This document shows positions 31,558 to 41,811 of a stretch of 64,000 nt of DNA, piece by piece. The stretch spans positions 2,356,001 through 2,420,000 of the forward strand of contig NZ_VCNH01000008.1 of NCBI RefSeq assembly GCF_024355225.1, in the 5' to 3' direction. The notes below the pieces were generated by a model, which had not been told where the DNA came from, made no database searches, and worked only from the letters and a program-made list of their open reading frames with translations. The stretch comes from Roseovarius sp. M141. Its GTDB lineage: Bacteria; Pseudomonadota; Alphaproteobacteria; Rhodobacterales; Rhodobacteraceae. Within the stretch, counting starts at the first letter, position 1. Every line of letters begins with the position of its first letter. Position numbers and translations under genes: made by a program.

Positions 31558-32363
31558 TCAAATGCCTGAGATATCAGAAATACCCCGCGCTTCCGGGCCA
31601 AGGAAATCGTCTCGTCACGCTGCATCAATACCACCTTGCCTGCAGCGATCATCAGTCCCGCCAGCCCCGCGTCGGCCACTGCCGTGACGGTGTTCGGCCC
31701 GACAGTCGGCATGTCGATGCGCAGATCCTGCCCCACCTTCGGCGTCTTGACATAAACGCCGCGCTGGCCCCGCCGCAACGCGCCGGGCGCCTGCGCCACA
31801 TAGGCCAGCAGCGCATCGGTGCCCTGCACCGTCTCAATCCCCAGACATTGTCCGCCCGCCACGACGCAGCCCTGCCCGATATCGAGCAGCGATATTTCAG
31901 TCAGTATATGTGCGGCGCGTGCGGCATCAGCCAGATCGGCCTCGGACGGTGGCGGTCCGGCAGCCAGCCCCGCCTCGGCGGTCAGGCCCGGCAACAGGTC
32001 ATGCGCGCCCAGCACAGCGAATCCCTGCTCTTCGAACATGGTAATCACGAAGCGTAGCAGTGCATCGTCGCCTTGCGGGATCGAGGCCATCAGGCCGGGC
32101 GCAAGGCGCATCATCTCGGTATCAAAATCGGCCGGGTTCAACGCCGGTCGCGTCAATGTCCCCGCGAATACCATGCGGGTGACACCAGCGTCCTTCATCG
32201 CTGCGAACAGCGCACCGATCCGCTCCAGCGGGTATTCCTGGGCCGTTGCTGACAGTTCACTTGGCACGCCGCGCAACGTAAAGTGCAACGCATCCGGGTG
32301 CGCGCGCGCCAGCATGACGGGCAAGGCGCCGCCGCAGGCGAGGATGGCCAGACGCCCCGCCAC
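31554..32363 (-). CDS. lpxI: UDP-2,3-diacylglucosamine pyrophosphatase LpxI
   Basis: This 269-residue enzyme hydrolyses UDP-2,3-diacylglucosamine to lipid X. It is the alphaproteobacterial replacement of LpxH and unrelated to it. It begins GRLAILACGGALPVMLA and has FAGTLTRPAL, LLPGLTAEAG, RGVYVKTPKVGQDLRIDMPT (shortened) and GPNTV. The start is GTG at 32363, 3 bp after the lpxA stop. It lies between lpxA and lpxB, the usual alphaproteobacterial position. Confidence 0.93.
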   Translation of the reverse strand: MAGRLAILACGGALPVMLARAHPDALHFTLRGVPSELSATAQEYPLERIGALFAAMKDAGVTRMVFAGTLTRPALNPADFDTEMMRLAPGLMASIPQGDDALLRFVITMFEEQGFAVLGAHDLLPGLTAEAGLAAGPPPSEADLADAARAAHILTEISLLDIGQGCVVAGGQCLGIETVQGTDALLAYVAQAPGALRRGQRGVYVKTPKVGQDLRIDMPTVGPNTVTAVADAGLAGLMIAAGKVVLMQRDETISLARKRGVFLISQAFE

Positions 32364-32366
32364 GGC

Positions 32367-33161
32367 CTATCCCTGCCCCGGTGTCAGGAAGGACCGGTCG
32401 CTGGCGCCGGTGACAAACTCCACGATTTGCGCGACATAGACGCTGTCGGTTTCGCCGCCCATGCGCCGGGCGCGCTCCTGAAAGGTGCCCTCACCCTGCG
32501 CCAGCATCTGGAACGCCGCTCGCAGAGCGGTAATATCCGCCCGGCCCACGCCGCGGCGTTTCAGCCCAACCAGGTTCAGCCCATCCAGCACCCCGCGCGG
32601 CGCCTGTACCAGACCGTAGGGAATGACGTCGTTCGTGACCATCGTCACAGCGCCGATGATGGCACCCTGACCGATTCGCACAAATTGATGAACGCCCGAC
32701 AATCCGCCGATGATCACGTCATCCTCGACAACGCAATGCCCGGCCAATGCTGCGTTGTTAACCACGATCACACGGTTGCCCACATGCACGTCATGCGCGA
32801 TATGGCAGCCCGCCATCAGCAGGCAATCATCGCCCACCTGCGTCAGGCCACCACCGCCCGCCGTGCCGGTATTGATCGTCACATGTTCGCGGATCCGTGC
32901 GCGTGCGCCAATCTCGAGTCGGGTCTTTTCGCCTTGAAATTTCAGATCCTGCGGAATTTCCCCAATGCAGGCAAAGGAATAGATCGTGCTGTCCGCCCCT
33001 ATGGTCGTATCGCCAGTAACAACAACATGGCTTTTCAGTGTCACGCCGTCGCCCAGCCGCACGTCGGGACCGACATGACAGAACGGACCGATCACGCAGT
33101 CCGCACCGATCTGCGCGCCCTCCTCGATGACGGCGCCGGGATGGATGCCGCTGCTGCTCAT
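32367..33161 (-). CDS. lpxA: UDP-N-acetylglucosamine acyltransferase
   Basis: This 264-residue left-handed beta-helix enzyme adds the first 3-hydroxyacyl chain of lipid A. The hexapeptide repeats run from [14 protein letters not shown] on, the catalytic His lies in [15 protein letters not shown], and the C-terminal helical domain follows [11 protein letters not shown]. The ATG overlaps the fabZ stop (ATGA). Operon context fabZ-lpxA-lpxI-lpxB supports the call. Confidence 0.97.
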   Translation of the reverse strand: MSSSGIHPGAVIEEGAQIGADCVIGPFCHVGPDVRLGDGVTLKSHVVVTGDTTIGADSTIYSFACIGEIPQDLKFQGEKTRLEIGARARIREHVTINTGTAGGGGLTQVGDDCLLMAGCHIAHDVHVGNRVIVVNNAALAGHCVVEDDVIIGGLSGVHQFVRIGQGAIIGAVTMVTNDVIPYGLVQAPRGVLDGLNLVGLKRRGVGRADITALRAAFQMLAQGEGTFQERARRMGGETDSVYVAQIVEFVTGASDRSFLTPGQG

Positions 33162-33631
33162 CCCGCCGTGGCTCCGCCCAGATCCATCATCGCGGTAAAC
33201 GCGGCCTCGCAGGCCATCTCGCCATCCACCGTGGCCACCCCCGAAAATTTCCAGACCTTGCCGCCCGGCTTGCCGCGCTGGGTCGTCAGCCGCATTTCCA
33301 GCACATCGCCGGGTACGACCATGCGGCGAAACTTGCAGATCTCAATGGCCATGAAATAGACCAGCATGTTTTTGTCCTGCATCTCCAGCGCCGTGCCGAC
33401 CATGACGGCAGCGGTCTGGGCCATCGCCTCGATGATGGTGACGCCGGGCATTATCGGCTTGCCCGGAAAATGGCCCTGAAAATGCGGCTCGTTCATGGTC
33501 ACGTTCTTGATGCCCGTGGCGGTGTGATAGCTGTCGATATCACGCACCTTGTCGATCAGCAAAAAGGGGTAGCGATGCGGGATCAACCGCTGGATCATAT
33601 GAATGTCGGCGGTTTGCAGCGGCTGAGTCAT
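33158..33631 (-). CDS. fabZ: (3R)-hydroxyacyl-ACP dehydratase
   Basis: This 157-residue hot-dog fold dehydratase acts in fatty acid elongation. [13 protein letters not shown] starts the core, the catalytic His is in [14 protein letters not shown] and the Glu in [16 protein letters not shown] lies six bases before the ATG at 33631; an upstream in-frame start has no support. It sits between skp and lpxA. The 132-bp gap to skp holds no further gene. Confidence 0.97.
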   Translation of the reverse strand: MTQPLQTADIHMIQRLIPHRYPFLLIDKVRDIDSYHTATGIKNVTMNEPHFQGHFPGKPIMPGVTIIEAMAQTAAVMVGTALEMQDKNMLVYFMAIEICKFRRMVVPGDVLEMRLTTQRGKPGGKVWKFSGVATVDGEMACEAAFTAMMDLGGATAG

Positions 33632-33763
33632 CTTTATCCTTTCAGGCGCCGCAGGGGCGCTGTTCGTTCCGGGCACCGCGCTGGAAACATGCAGGCAGCC
33701 ACGGCCGAGGCCAAGTCGTGCAAATCTGTAGCAATTCAGCCCGCGCGGAGCAAGGCGGCGCCG

Positions 33764-34462
33764 CTATTCTGCCGTCTGCGTATCGCCAGAGGGCACTGGC
33801 GCGTTATCTGCGGGGCTTTCCTCATCGCTGCCCGGCACGGCGGCCTCGGGCAGCGCGGCGGCGCCATCTTCGACAGTCAGGCCCGATCCGTCGCCAATGG
33901 TTGCATCGACACGCGCGACGGCCAAATCGGTAATGTCTATCGTATCTGCGCGCAGCAGCACCTGCCGGTTGTCCAGAATGATCTTGCCCCCGGTCTCGCG
34001 CATCAGCTGCACCAGAATCGGCTCGGCCATGCGCATCAGCGACAGCGGCGCGATCTCGCGGCCCCGTTCCAGGTCGCGGGCCTTGCTATCATTCTCCTGC
34101 CGGATCGAGCGGACCTTGGCGTCAAACGCATCCGCCTTGGTGCGAAACTGTTTCGGCGTCATATCCTCGCGCGCGTCGGTCAGGGCCTGTTCTTCTGCGC
34201 GCAGCTCTGCTTCCAGTTCGCGGTTGCTGGCAATCAGGCGGTCACGCTCGGCCTCGTATTGCGTGGTCAGGCGCTGGCCAACCATAGTGTTGGCAAACAG
34301 GCGGTCGGGATCCAGCGTCAGAATCTCGCTCTGGACAGTGCCGACATCCTGCACCTGCGCCTCTGCGGCACCGCCGGACGCGATAACGCCGGGGCCAGCA
34401 AAAAGAGCCAGCGCACCCATCAGTACGCTGGCCCATGAATTTCCTGCCGTAGCGTCCCGCAT
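33764..34462 (-). CDS. skp: Skp/OmpH-like periplasmic chaperone
   Basis: This 232-residue secreted protein has an N-terminal signal sequence (ASVLMGALALFAGPG) and a coiled-coil-rich middle (EAERDRLIASNRELEAEL and following), as in Skp, which holds outer-membrane proteins on the way to BamA. The C-terminal 30 residues are acidic and Pro/Ala-rich. The start overlaps the bamA stop by one base (TGATG). It is longer than E. coli Skp (161), as is usual in Rhodobacterales. Confidence 0.85.
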   Translation of the reverse strand: MRDATAGNSWASVLMGALALFAGPGVIASGGAAEAQVQDVGTVQSEILTLDPDRLFANTMVGQRLTTQYEAERDRLIASNRELEAELRAEEQALTDAREDMTPKQFRTKADAFDAKVRSIRQENDSKARDLERGREIAPLSLMRMAEPILVQLMRETGGKIILDNRQVLLRADTIDITDLAVARVDATIGDGSGLTVEDGAAALPEAAVPGSDEESPADNAPVPSGDTQTAE

Positions 34463-36789
34463 CAGAAGGTCGAGGCGATGGACAGGTCGAAGGATTGGGT
34501 CTTGTCGCCCGGCTCTTTCATGAGGGCGTGCGAAAAGTTGAAGCGCAGCGGGCCAAAAGGCGATGTCCAGATAACTGACACACCGACCGCCGAGCGCGGC
34601 TCAAACCCGATGGACGATACTGGCTGGGTCGCGGCAGAAGTATCCACATTCCAGATGCTGCCGAAGTCCAGAAAAGCGCCGCCGGTGATACCGTATTCCT
34701 CGGGCAGGCCCAGCGGAAACTCCGCGTCCAGCTTGAGCGCGGCAAAATAGTTACCGCCCAGCTGCTCGGTTCCCTCCAAGGGGCCCATGCCGTTCGGCTC
34801 GAAGCCACGGATGATCTGGCCGGAGTACCGATCAACCGCGCGGCTGTCCTGGCTGCCTGTGAAGTTTACCGCGCCACCCTCTAACGTGGCGCGCAGCGTC
34901 ACTTCCTCATTCAGGATTCTGGTCTGTGCAATAGCGCGTGCCGTGGTCTGAATGTATTCCTGATCGCCGCCAAGACCGTAAAAATCCTGCCCAAATGACA
35001 GAAGAACGCCGGCATTGGGATTCAGGCCGGTACGGCGCGTATCATAGGTATAGTTGTACCCTACTCCGCTTTCGTATTCGCCACCACGAGCCGTTTCGCT
35101 CGCCAATATGCCGCTGGTGCCCGTATAGTTTCTCATATCCTTGTAGCCAGCGCTGTAGAGCACCGCCAGACGGCCATTCTCGCTGATCGGGAAGGTCAGG
35201 CTGGGCCGGAACTTGCCAATCGTGGTGTCGTAGAGCGAGAAATCATCGGTCGTCTCGATCAGAGCGAAGTCCAGCCCGAAGGCCACATCGCGACTGAGAA
35301 AGGCAGGTTCGACAAAGCTGATGTTGTAGTTGGCGCGATCGGCGCTGGCCGCGATTTGTGCGGACAGCCTTTGCCCCCGGCCCAAGAAGTTACGCTCGGA
35401 AAAACCGATGGCGAATCCGATGCCGGCGCTGGTCGAGTAGGACGCCCCGAAGGAAAGCGAGCCGGTGCTTTTCTCTACGACATCCACGTCGACGACCACC
35501 TGATCGGGGCGTGATCCTTCACGCGCTTCAACCTCGGCGGTTTCAAAGAAATCCAGCGCGCGGATACGCTCGGCCGACTCGCGGATCTCGCGCGGGTTGA
35601 ACGGATCACCCTCGACCGTGTCGAACTGGCGGCGAATAACCCGATCCAGCGTTGTGGTGTTGCCCTCGATGTCGATCCGCTCGACGAAAATCCGCGGCCC
35701 GCGCACCAACGCGAATTCCACATCCAGCGACAGATTGCGGTCGTTGCGGGTGATACGCGGCTCTACCCGCAGGAAATCGACGCCGTTGCGCACGCCCAGC
35801 CGCTCCATCCGGGCAATCGAATTCTCGATCTTCATCGGCGAATAAATCTCGCCCGGCTTGATTTTGAGCGCGGCCTGATATTCGGCCGCATTCACGCCCG
35901 TCAATTCGCTGACCGTGGTGACGCGGCCAACTCGGAATTGCTGACCTTCCTGTACATTGAAGGTGATGAAATAGGTGTCCCGCTCTCGCGCCAATTCGGC
36001 GTTGACGCCGGTCACGCGGAAATCGACATAGCCGCGCGCTGAATAGAAATCGGCCAGCACCTGCTTGTCAAACTCGATACGGTCCTCGACAAACGTGTCG
36101 CGGTTGACCAGTGCCCGGAAAAGACCGGCCTGTTTGGAGCCGACGACGCGGCGCAGGCGACTGTCTGAATAGGCACGGTTGCCAACAAAGCTGACGCGCT
36201 GCACCTCGATCTTCTTGCCTTCGAAAATTTCGAACACCAGATCCACGCGATTGTCGCTGCGGCGGATGACCTTGGCGCTGACGCGCGCGGCGCTGCGGCC
36301 GGTTTCGGCGTAGGCGGCGACGATGTTGGCCGCGTCACGCTCGGCCGTGGCAGGGTTGAACACCTTGCGCGAAGCGCTCTCGACGATGCCGAACAGAGCC
36401 TCGTCCTTGATTTTGGAATTGCCCTCGAAGGAAATCTTGGAAATGGTCGGGTATTCCGTGACCTTGATTTCCAGCGTGTTACCGCGCGGATTGATCGAAA
36501 CTTCCTCGAACAGGCCGCTGGCGAGGATTCGCTGATAGGCATCGTTCAATTCGGCTGCCGATACGGTCTGCCCGCGCCCGATGCCCGCGTATGTCAGGAT
36601 CGTGCCCGCCTCAATCCGCTGGTTGCCCGCAATGGCCACATCGGTAAAGCGATAGGACTGGGCCTGCGCAGGCAGCGGTGCCATGGAAAACGCGAGGGAA
36701 ACCAGACAGGCAGTGCCAAAACTGGCCTTGGCCCGCTGGTATGCCGAAGTGCGAATGCGCGGAGCGCGCAGGAATTTCGGATGATTCAT
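34462..36789 (-). CDS. bamA: Outer membrane protein assembly factor BamA
   Basis: This 775-residue Omp85 protein folds outer-membrane barrels. A signal peptide ending PAQAQS is followed by five POTRA domains (residues ~45-430; first one FTDVAIAGNQRIEAGTILTY) and the 16-strand barrel, which contains NFLGRGQRLSAQ. It ends in a typical aromatic C-terminus (DLSIASTF). The ATG at 36789 has GGA upstream; an in-frame ATG at 36822 lacks a site. The operon context rseP-bamA-skp is classic. Confidence 0.96.
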   Translation of the reverse strand: MNHPKFLRAPRIRTSAYQRAKASFGTACLVSLAFSMAPLPAQAQSYRFTDVAIAGNQRIEAGTILTYAGIGRGQTVSAAELNDAYQRILASGLFEEVSINPRGNTLEIKVTEYPTISKISFEGNSKIKDEALFGIVESASRKVFNPATAERDAANIVAAYAETGRSAARVSAKVIRRSDNRVDLVFEIFEGKKIEVQRVSFVGNRAYSDSRLRRVVGSKQAGLFRALVNRDTFVEDRIEFDKQVLADFYSARGYVDFRVTGVNAELARERDTYFITFNVQEGQQFRVGRVTTVSELTGVNAAEYQAALKIKPGEIYSPMKIENSIARMERLGVRNGVDFLRVEPRITRNDRNLSLDVEFALVRGPRIFVERIDIEGNTTTLDRVIRRQFDTVEGDPFNPREIRESAERIRALDFFETAEVEAREGSRPDQVVVDVDVVEKSTGSLSFGASYSTSAGIGFAIGFSERNFLGRGQRLSAQIAASADRANYNISFVEPAFLSRDVAFGLDFALIETTDDFSLYDTTIGKFRPSLTFPISENGRLAVLYSAGYKDMRNYTGTSGILASETARGGEYESGVGYNYTYDTRRTGLNPNAGVLLSFGQDFYGLGGDQEYIQTTARAIAQTRILNEEVTLRATLEGGAVNFTGSQDSRAVDRYSGQIIRGFEPNGMGPLEGTEQLGGNYFAALKLDAEFPLGLPEEYGITGGAFLDFGSIWNVDTSAATQPVSSIGFEPRSAVGVSVIWTSPFGPLRFNFSHALMKEPGDKTQSFDLSIASTF

Positions 36790-36824
36790 AAATCCAACCC
36801 AGTCTGACAAGCCAATATGCATGT

Positions 36825-36853
36825 TCAGTAACGGGTCGAGGGGGCCTTGTCAA
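36825..36853 (-). promoter_or_regulatory. Candidate bamA promoter in the rseP-bamA gap
   Basis: The 323-bp gap 36790-37112 holds no gene I can support. On the minus strand a perfect -35 TTGACA (36853-36848) stands 17 bp from TACTGA (36830-36825), a poor -10. It would start transcription about 30 nt before the bamA ATG and could give bamA-skp-lpx expression independent of the upstream part of the operon. Confidence 0.35.
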
Positions 36854-37112
36854 AACGCCTGTTTCGCCAAATCGAGACGCATCGTGCCTGTGTTAAAGGG
36901 CGCACACTTACCGACCCGCCCGCCCTGAAACGATGCGGTGAAAGCTGCCCCTAAAAAGCGCCGGAACGATTGCACCTGAAAACAACACGCTCTCCAGATG
37001 GACGTCGATCAGCGCGCTATTGCGGCAGGATCAGTGCAGCCCCCATCCCTGCCCTCATTTTTGGACGATGGGCACCTCCCCTATATCTGGGGGCCAGTGG
37101 CCGCCACGCGAA

Positions 37113-38459
37113 TCACGGGCACCAGATATCGTTGAACAGTGCGAACAGCATCAGACCCAGTATCAGCGTCAGGCCGATGGTCATCATCACCCGCAACGCG
37201 CCGTCGCTGGGCGGTTTGCGGAACACCGCCTCGTAGGCGTAGAACACCAGATGCCCGCCATCCAGAACAGGGATCGGGAACAGATTCAGCAGGCCGACCG
37301 CCGTCGATAGCACCGCGATGAACCAGATGAAATTTTCCGCCCCTTGGCTGGCCATCGCACCCGATGTCTGCGCTATGCCCAAAGGCCCTGACATGTTGCA
37401 GCTGCTGATTGCACCCGTGATCATGTAATACAGCCCCGAGACCGAGCTGGCCGCGACCGCATAGGTCTGCCGCACGCCATCGCCGAGCGCGCTCAGCGGA
37501 CCGACGCGCTCTGTGCCCGGCTCAAAAGCCCAGCCGCCGGCGATTCCGATCCGCCACTGGGTGGCAAAGCCGCCATCCGCCTGCGGCTCGTCCATGCGGC
37601 GCGGTGTCAGGCTCAGTTGTTCTTGGGCGCCGCCGCGCCAGACATCCAGTTGCAGCGTGGCCCCGTCCGAGGCCTCGACGAAATTCTTGAGCTGGGTAAA
37701 GGACGAGATAGGTGTGCCATTCACCGCAGAAATGACATCCCCCGCCTTCATTCCGGCGCGGTATGCTGCCGATTGCGGCGCCAGCGCCGTCACGATCGGC
37801 GGCAAGGGATGCGGGCCGGGCACGGTCATCTGCTGGCCATCGCGCAGCACGCGGTAGTCCATGACCTGCTGGTCCGGCAGCGCAGAGGTGAACGCATCGA
37901 ACGCGCCGCGATCCTCATAGCCCGGCATATCGGTGCCTGCGATATCCAGCACGGTATCGCCGGGTTGCAACGCAATCCCTTGCGCTGGCAGGGGTTTAAG
38001 CGACCCCACCTGAAGCGGCTCGGCCATCTTGCCCTGCGCCAGGATCACGCCGGCAAAAATCGCGATCGACAGGATGAAATTGAACACCGGTCCCGCCGCC
38101 ACCGTCGCCGTGCGCGCCCAGAGCGGTGCGCCATGCATTGTCTGGCGCAGCCGTTCGGGCGGGGTAGCGGCCATGGCCGCGCTATCCTTGCCACTGGCGG
38201 GGTCCGCGTCGCCCAGAAACTTGACATACCCACCAAACGGCAGCGCCGCGACCTGCCAGCGCGTGCCATGCCGGTCGACGCGCGAATACAGCACCGGGCC
38301 GAACCCGAGCGAGAAGACCTCGGCCTTGATGCCGGACCAGCGCCCGACGATGTAATGCCCGTATTCATGGATTGCGACGATGACCGACAAGGCAACGACA
38401 AAGGCGGCAATCGTGCCCAAGGCACTGCCGAATTGCGGGAGGAGCGCTGAAATATCCAA
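37113..38459 (-). CDS. rseP: RIP metalloprotease RseP
   Basis: This 448-residue site-2 intramembrane protease has the HExxH zinc motif in VAIHEYGHYIVGR, a PDZ domain (~residues 200-290, with AGMKAGDVISAVNG) and the second catalytic motif LNLFPIPVLDGGHL near the C-terminus. It probably cleaves anti-sigma factors after a first cut. It is placed between dxr (41 bp gap) and bamA, as in many proteobacteria. Confidence 0.96.
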   Translation of the reverse strand: MDISALLPQFGSALGTIAAFVVALSVIVAIHEYGHYIVGRWSGIKAEVFSLGFGPVLYSRVDRHGTRWQVAALPFGGYVKFLGDADPASGKDSAAMAATPPERLRQTMHGAPLWARTATVAAGPVFNFILSIAIFAGVILAQGKMAEPLQVGSLKPLPAQGIALQPGDTVLDIAGTDMPGYEDRGAFDAFTSALPDQQVMDYRVLRDGQQMTVPGPHPLPPIVTALAPQSAAYRAGMKAGDVISAVNGTPISSFTQLKNFVEASDGATLQLDVWRGGAQEQLSLTPRRMDEPQADGGFATQWRIGIAGGWAFEPGTERVGPLSALGDGVRQTYAVAASSVSGLYYMITGAISSCNMSGPLGIAQTSGAMASQGAENFIWFIAVLSTAVGLLNLFPIPVLDGGHLVFYAYEAVFRKPPSDGALRVMMTIGLTLILGLMLFALFNDIWCP

Positions 38460-38500
38460 AAACCGTCCTATTCTGTCGAATATGGCACCGCTGAACCGCC

Positions 38501-39658
38501 TCAGGCGGCGATCAGGCGATCCATCTGTTGCCGTGTAAGGTGGTCGCAGCGGCGCACGCTTTCAAGCGTGATCTCACCTGTCTGCGCATCGCGCAGGCCG
38601 TTATCCAGAGTGCGGGCGACCAGCGCGCTCATCTCAAGGAATCCGATGTGCCCGGCGATGAAATGGTCCAGCGCGCGCTCCTTGGCCGCGTTGAAGATGG
38701 CACCGGCATGTCCACCGACATGCATCACCTGCCACGCCAGCGCCAGCGCGGGATAGCGCGCCGGGTCCGGCAACGCGAAATCCAGCCGACCGATGGCGGC
38801 AAGGTCCAGCCGCGCTACCGGCAGATCTCGGCGATCCGGCCAATTCAGCGCATACCCGATGGCGTGGCGCATATCTGGTGGGCCGACATGCGCCATCAGC
38901 GCGCCGTCACGAAACCCTACCAGCGCATGCACAGTACTTTGCGGATGCACCAACACCTCGATTTGGTCAGGATCAAGAGCGAAGAATTCCTTGGCCTCAA
39001 TGACTTCCAGCGCCTTGTTAAACATAGAGGCGCTGTCGATGGTGATACGCTGGCCCATGTCCCAGTTGGGGTGGGTCGACGCCTCGGCGACGCCGGCATG
39101 CGCCAGATCACCTAAGGGCCGGTCGCGGAAGGCACCGCCCGAGGCAGTGATGATCACCCGCTCGACCGCCGCGCGATCCTCACCGATCAGCGCTTGAAAG
39201 ATGGCTGAATGTTCGCTGTCTACCGGCAGGATGCGCGCGCCATGGCGCGCTGCCGTGGCTAGCAGCAAGGGGCCGGCCGTGACCAGCGATTCCTTGTTGG
39301 CCAATGCCAGCGTACCACCCTGCTCGAGCGCCGCCAGCCCGGGGGCAAGGCCCGCCACCCCGACGATGGCCGACATGATCCAATCCGCCGGGCGCTGCGC
39401 TGCCTCGATCAGCGCGGCTTTGCCCGCCGCCACTTGGATACCGCTACCGGCAAGCGCCGCTTGCAAATCTTCCAGCAGTTCAGGATAGGCCGTCGCGGCG
39501 AATTCTGCGCGAGATTGCCGTGCATCCTCGGCCAGCTGCGCGATATTGTGGCCCCCGGTCAGCGCCACCACCTGAAATTCGCCCGGCGCCCGTCGGATCA
39601 GATCCAGCGTATTCTGCCCGATAGAACCTGTCGCGCCCAGAATACTGACACGCCTCAT
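38501..39658 (-). CDS. dxr: 1-deoxy-D-xylulose 5-phosphate reductoisomerase
   Basis: This 385-residue NADPH enzyme forms methylerythritol phosphate, the committed step of the non-mevalonate isoprenoid route. The NADP-binding start is RRVSILGATGSIGQNTLDL, with ALANKESLVTAG, LPVDSEHSAIFQAL (metal and substrate binding) and ASGGAFRD. The ATG overlaps the cdsA stop (ATGA). It feeds isoprenoid precursors that UppS, two genes upstream, elongates. Confidence 0.97.
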   Translation of the reverse strand: MRRVSILGATGSIGQNTLDLIRRAPGEFQVVALTGGHNIAQLAEDARQSRAEFAATAYPELLEDLQAALAGSGIQVAAGKAALIEAAQRPADWIMSAIVGVAGLAPGLAALEQGGTLALANKESLVTAGPLLLATAARHGARILPVDSEHSAIFQALIGEDRAAVERVIITASGGAFRDRPLGDLAHAGVAEASTHPNWDMGQRITIDSASMFNKALEVIEAKEFFALDPDQIEVLVHPQSTVHALVGFRDGALMAHVGPPDMRHAIGYALNWPDRRDLPVARLDLAAIGRLDFALPDPARYPALALAWQVMHVGGHAGAIFNAAKERALDHFIAGHIGFLEMSALVARTLDNGLRDAQTGEITLESVRRCDHLTRQQMDRLIAA

Positions 39659-40437
39659 AGGATCCCCGGCAGCATCCTGAAGAGCCACAGCGCCCCGACC
39701 AGCAGCATCGCGCCCAGCATCGCATCGAACCGGTCCATCACGCCCCCATGGCCCGGGATCAGATTCGAGCTGTCCTTGACCCCGACGCTCCGCTTGATCC
39801 AGCTTTCCCAGATGTCGCCGGCTTGCCCGGTGATCGCGATCAGTACGGACAGAACCATCAGCTGCGCGCCGACATTCAGGTATAGACCAAAGGCAAGCCC
39901 CATGACAGCGCCGGCCAGCCAGCCTGCAAGGGTACCCGACCATGTCTTCTTGGGGCTGATCGCAGGCCATAATTTCGGCCCGCCCATGGCGCGGCCCGCA
40001 AAATATCCCGCAGCATCAACCGATACGACGACACAGATCACCCAAAGAATCCACGTCAGACCAGCATCGACGCGCAGCAATGTCGCCGTGTAGCAAGCCA
40101 ACAGAATGCCTGCTGCGTAGATGCCAAACAGAACCCGTCGCTCCGGCAATTGCCACGCACCAAAGCCCGCGACGAACACCAGCCCCGGCAGCGCCAGCCA
40201 CACCGGCAACGCCCACGCCGCGGCCAGCGCAAGCCCCGCAATCACACCCATGCCCGGCGCCCATGCGCGCCCGCCCAGCATGCGCGAAAGCTCCCATACC
40301 AACGCGCCGCCAATCACCCACAGCGTGGCGGCAAAGATCACCCCCCCCGCCCAAAGCAGCAAGGCCCCGGCAACGACCATCACCACGGCCGAGATCATCC
40401 GAGCATTCAGATCGCTCCAGCGTGCAGGCAGGCTCAT
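39655..40437 (-). CDS. cdsA: Phosphatidate cytidylyltransferase
   Basis: This 260-residue multi-pass membrane enzyme makes CDP-diacylglycerol from phosphatidate and CTP. About seven hydrophobic helices are visible. The signature near the C-terminus is intact: SPKKTWSGTLAGWLAG, then SWIKRSVGVKDSSNLIPGHG and GVMDRFDA. The ATG overlaps the uppS stop (ATGA). Confidence 0.96.
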   Translation of the reverse strand: MSLPARWSDLNARMISAVVMVVAGALLLWAGGVIFAATLWVIGGALVWELSRMLGGRAWAPGMGVIAGLALAAAWALPVWLALPGLVFVAGFGAWQLPERRVLFGIYAAGILLACYTATLLRVDAGLTWILWVICVVVSVDAAGYFAGRAMGGPKLWPAISPKKTWSGTLAGWLAGAVMGLAFGLYLNVGAQLMVLSVLIAITGQAGDIWESWIKRSVGVKDSSNLIPGHGGVMDRFDAMLGAMLLVGALWLFRMLPGIL

Positions 40438-41195
40438 GGCTTGGCTCCTCCATATCGGCGGTCGCGTCCGCCATATCCCGATACGATACCGGCAAAGATC
40501 TGCTTGGTGAAATCGGGCCAGAGCGTTTCGACAAACTCGTATTCCGCATAGGCCGACTGCCACAGCAAAAAGTTGGAAATCCGCGCCTCGCCCGAGGTGC
40601 GGATGACCAGATCAGGATCTGGCAAAACCCTTGTATCCAAGTACCTTGTCAGCGTTTCCTCATCCACATCTGTCGGGCTAAGCTCGCCCGAAGCGACATC
40701 CTCGGCCAGATGTTTGATCGCGCGGCTCACCTCGTCGCGGCTGCCATAGTTCAACGCGATGGTCAGATGGATGCGGTCATTGCCTTCGGTAATGCTCTCC
40801 AGCTCGTCCATCAGGCCGATCAACTTGGCATCCAGACGCACGCGGTCCCCGATGAAACGCACGCGCACGCCCTCATCCCGTAGCGCGCGTGCCTCTTTCG
40901 AAATGTAGCGGCGAAACAGGCTCATCAGGCCGGCCACTTCGGACTGGGTGCGCTTCCAGTTCTCGGTAGAAAAGGCAAACACCGTCAGATACTTGACCCC
41001 CAGATCAGGGCAGGCATTGACGATCTCGCGCACCCGTTTGGCACCTGCGTGATGGCCAAAAAGGCGCGGGCGACCACGCGCCTGTGCCCAACGGCCATTG
41101 CCGTCCATGATCACGGCCACATGGCGCGGACCCTGATGCGCCTCGGGGGCCGGCGTGGCCGCCCCCGCGCTGTCTTTGCCCTTGCGCCGAAACAT
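40434..41195 (-). CDS. uppS: Undecaprenyl diphosphate synthase (isoprenyl transferase)
   Basis: This 253-residue cis-prenyltransferase makes the C55 carrier for cell-wall and O-antigen synthesis. It has HVAVIMDGNGRWAQARG (catalytic Asp), FAFSTENWKR, and the late DLVIRTSGEARISNFLLWQ block. The ATG at 41195 follows the frr stop by one base. Confidence 0.97.
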   Translation of the reverse strand: MFRRKGKDSAGAATPAPEAHQGPRHVAVIMDGNGRWAQARGRPRLFGHHAGAKRVREIVNACPDLGVKYLTVFAFSTENWKRTQSEVAGLMSLFRRYISKEARALRDEGVRVRFIGDRVRLDAKLIGLMDELESITEGNDRIHLTIALNYGSRDEVSRAIKHLAEDVASGELSPTDVDEETLTRYLDTRVLPDPDLVIRTSGEARISNFLLWQSAYAEYEFVETLWPDFTKQIFAGIVSGYGGRDRRYGGAKP

Positions 41196-41196
41196 A

Positions 41197-41766
41197 TCAG
41201 ACCTGCATGATTTCTGCCTGCTTGGTCTCAAGCGACTCGTCGACGCGTGTGATGAAGCGGTCGGTCAGATCCTGAACTTCAGTTTCCCAGAACTTCTGAT
41301 CATCCTCGGACATACCGTCATTCTTGGCCTTCTTGATCTGGTCCATGCCGTCGCGGCGCACGTTGCGCACTGCGACGCGCGCATGTTCGGCGTATTGCGA
41401 GGCGACCTTGGTCAGATCGCGGCGGCGCTCTTCGTTCAATTCGGGGATGGGCAGCATGATGATGGTGCCGTTCATCTGCGGATTGATGCCCAGACCGCTA
41501 TTGCGGATGGCCTTTTCAACCTTGTTCACAAGGCCCTTATCCCAGACGTTGATCGTGACCATCCGCGGCTCGGGCACGTTGACGGTGCCGACCTGATTGA
41601 TCGGGGTCATCTGGCCATAGGCGTCGACCATCACCGGCTCGAGGATCGACGCGCTGGCGCGGCCCGTGCGCAAAGACGCGAATTCGGTCCTGAGCGAGGC
41701 AATCGCCCCTTCCATCCGCCGTTCCAGATCGGCGGTGTCGATTTCGATATCGTCGGCCATAGTCAT
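41197..41766 (-). CDS. frr: Ribosome recycling factor
   Basis: This 189-residue factor splits post-termination ribosomes with EF-G. The pattern is typical: [74 protein letters not shown] precedes the start at 41766; the ATG at 41760 is an alternative. The pyrH-frr pair is conserved. Confidence 0.97.
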   Translation of the reverse strand: MTMADDIEIDTADLERRMEGAIASLRTEFASLRTGRASASILEPVMVDAYGQMTPINQVGTVNVPEPRMVTINVWDKGLVNKVEKAIRNSGLGINPQMNGTIIMLPIPELNEERRRDLTKVASQYAEHARVAVRNVRRDGMDQIKKAKNDGMSEDDQKFWETEVQDLTDRFITRVDESLETKQAEIMQV

Positions 41767-41811
41767 ACTTCCTCTGCGGTCTGTCGCCCGGCGCTGCGCA
41801 TTCTATTAGCG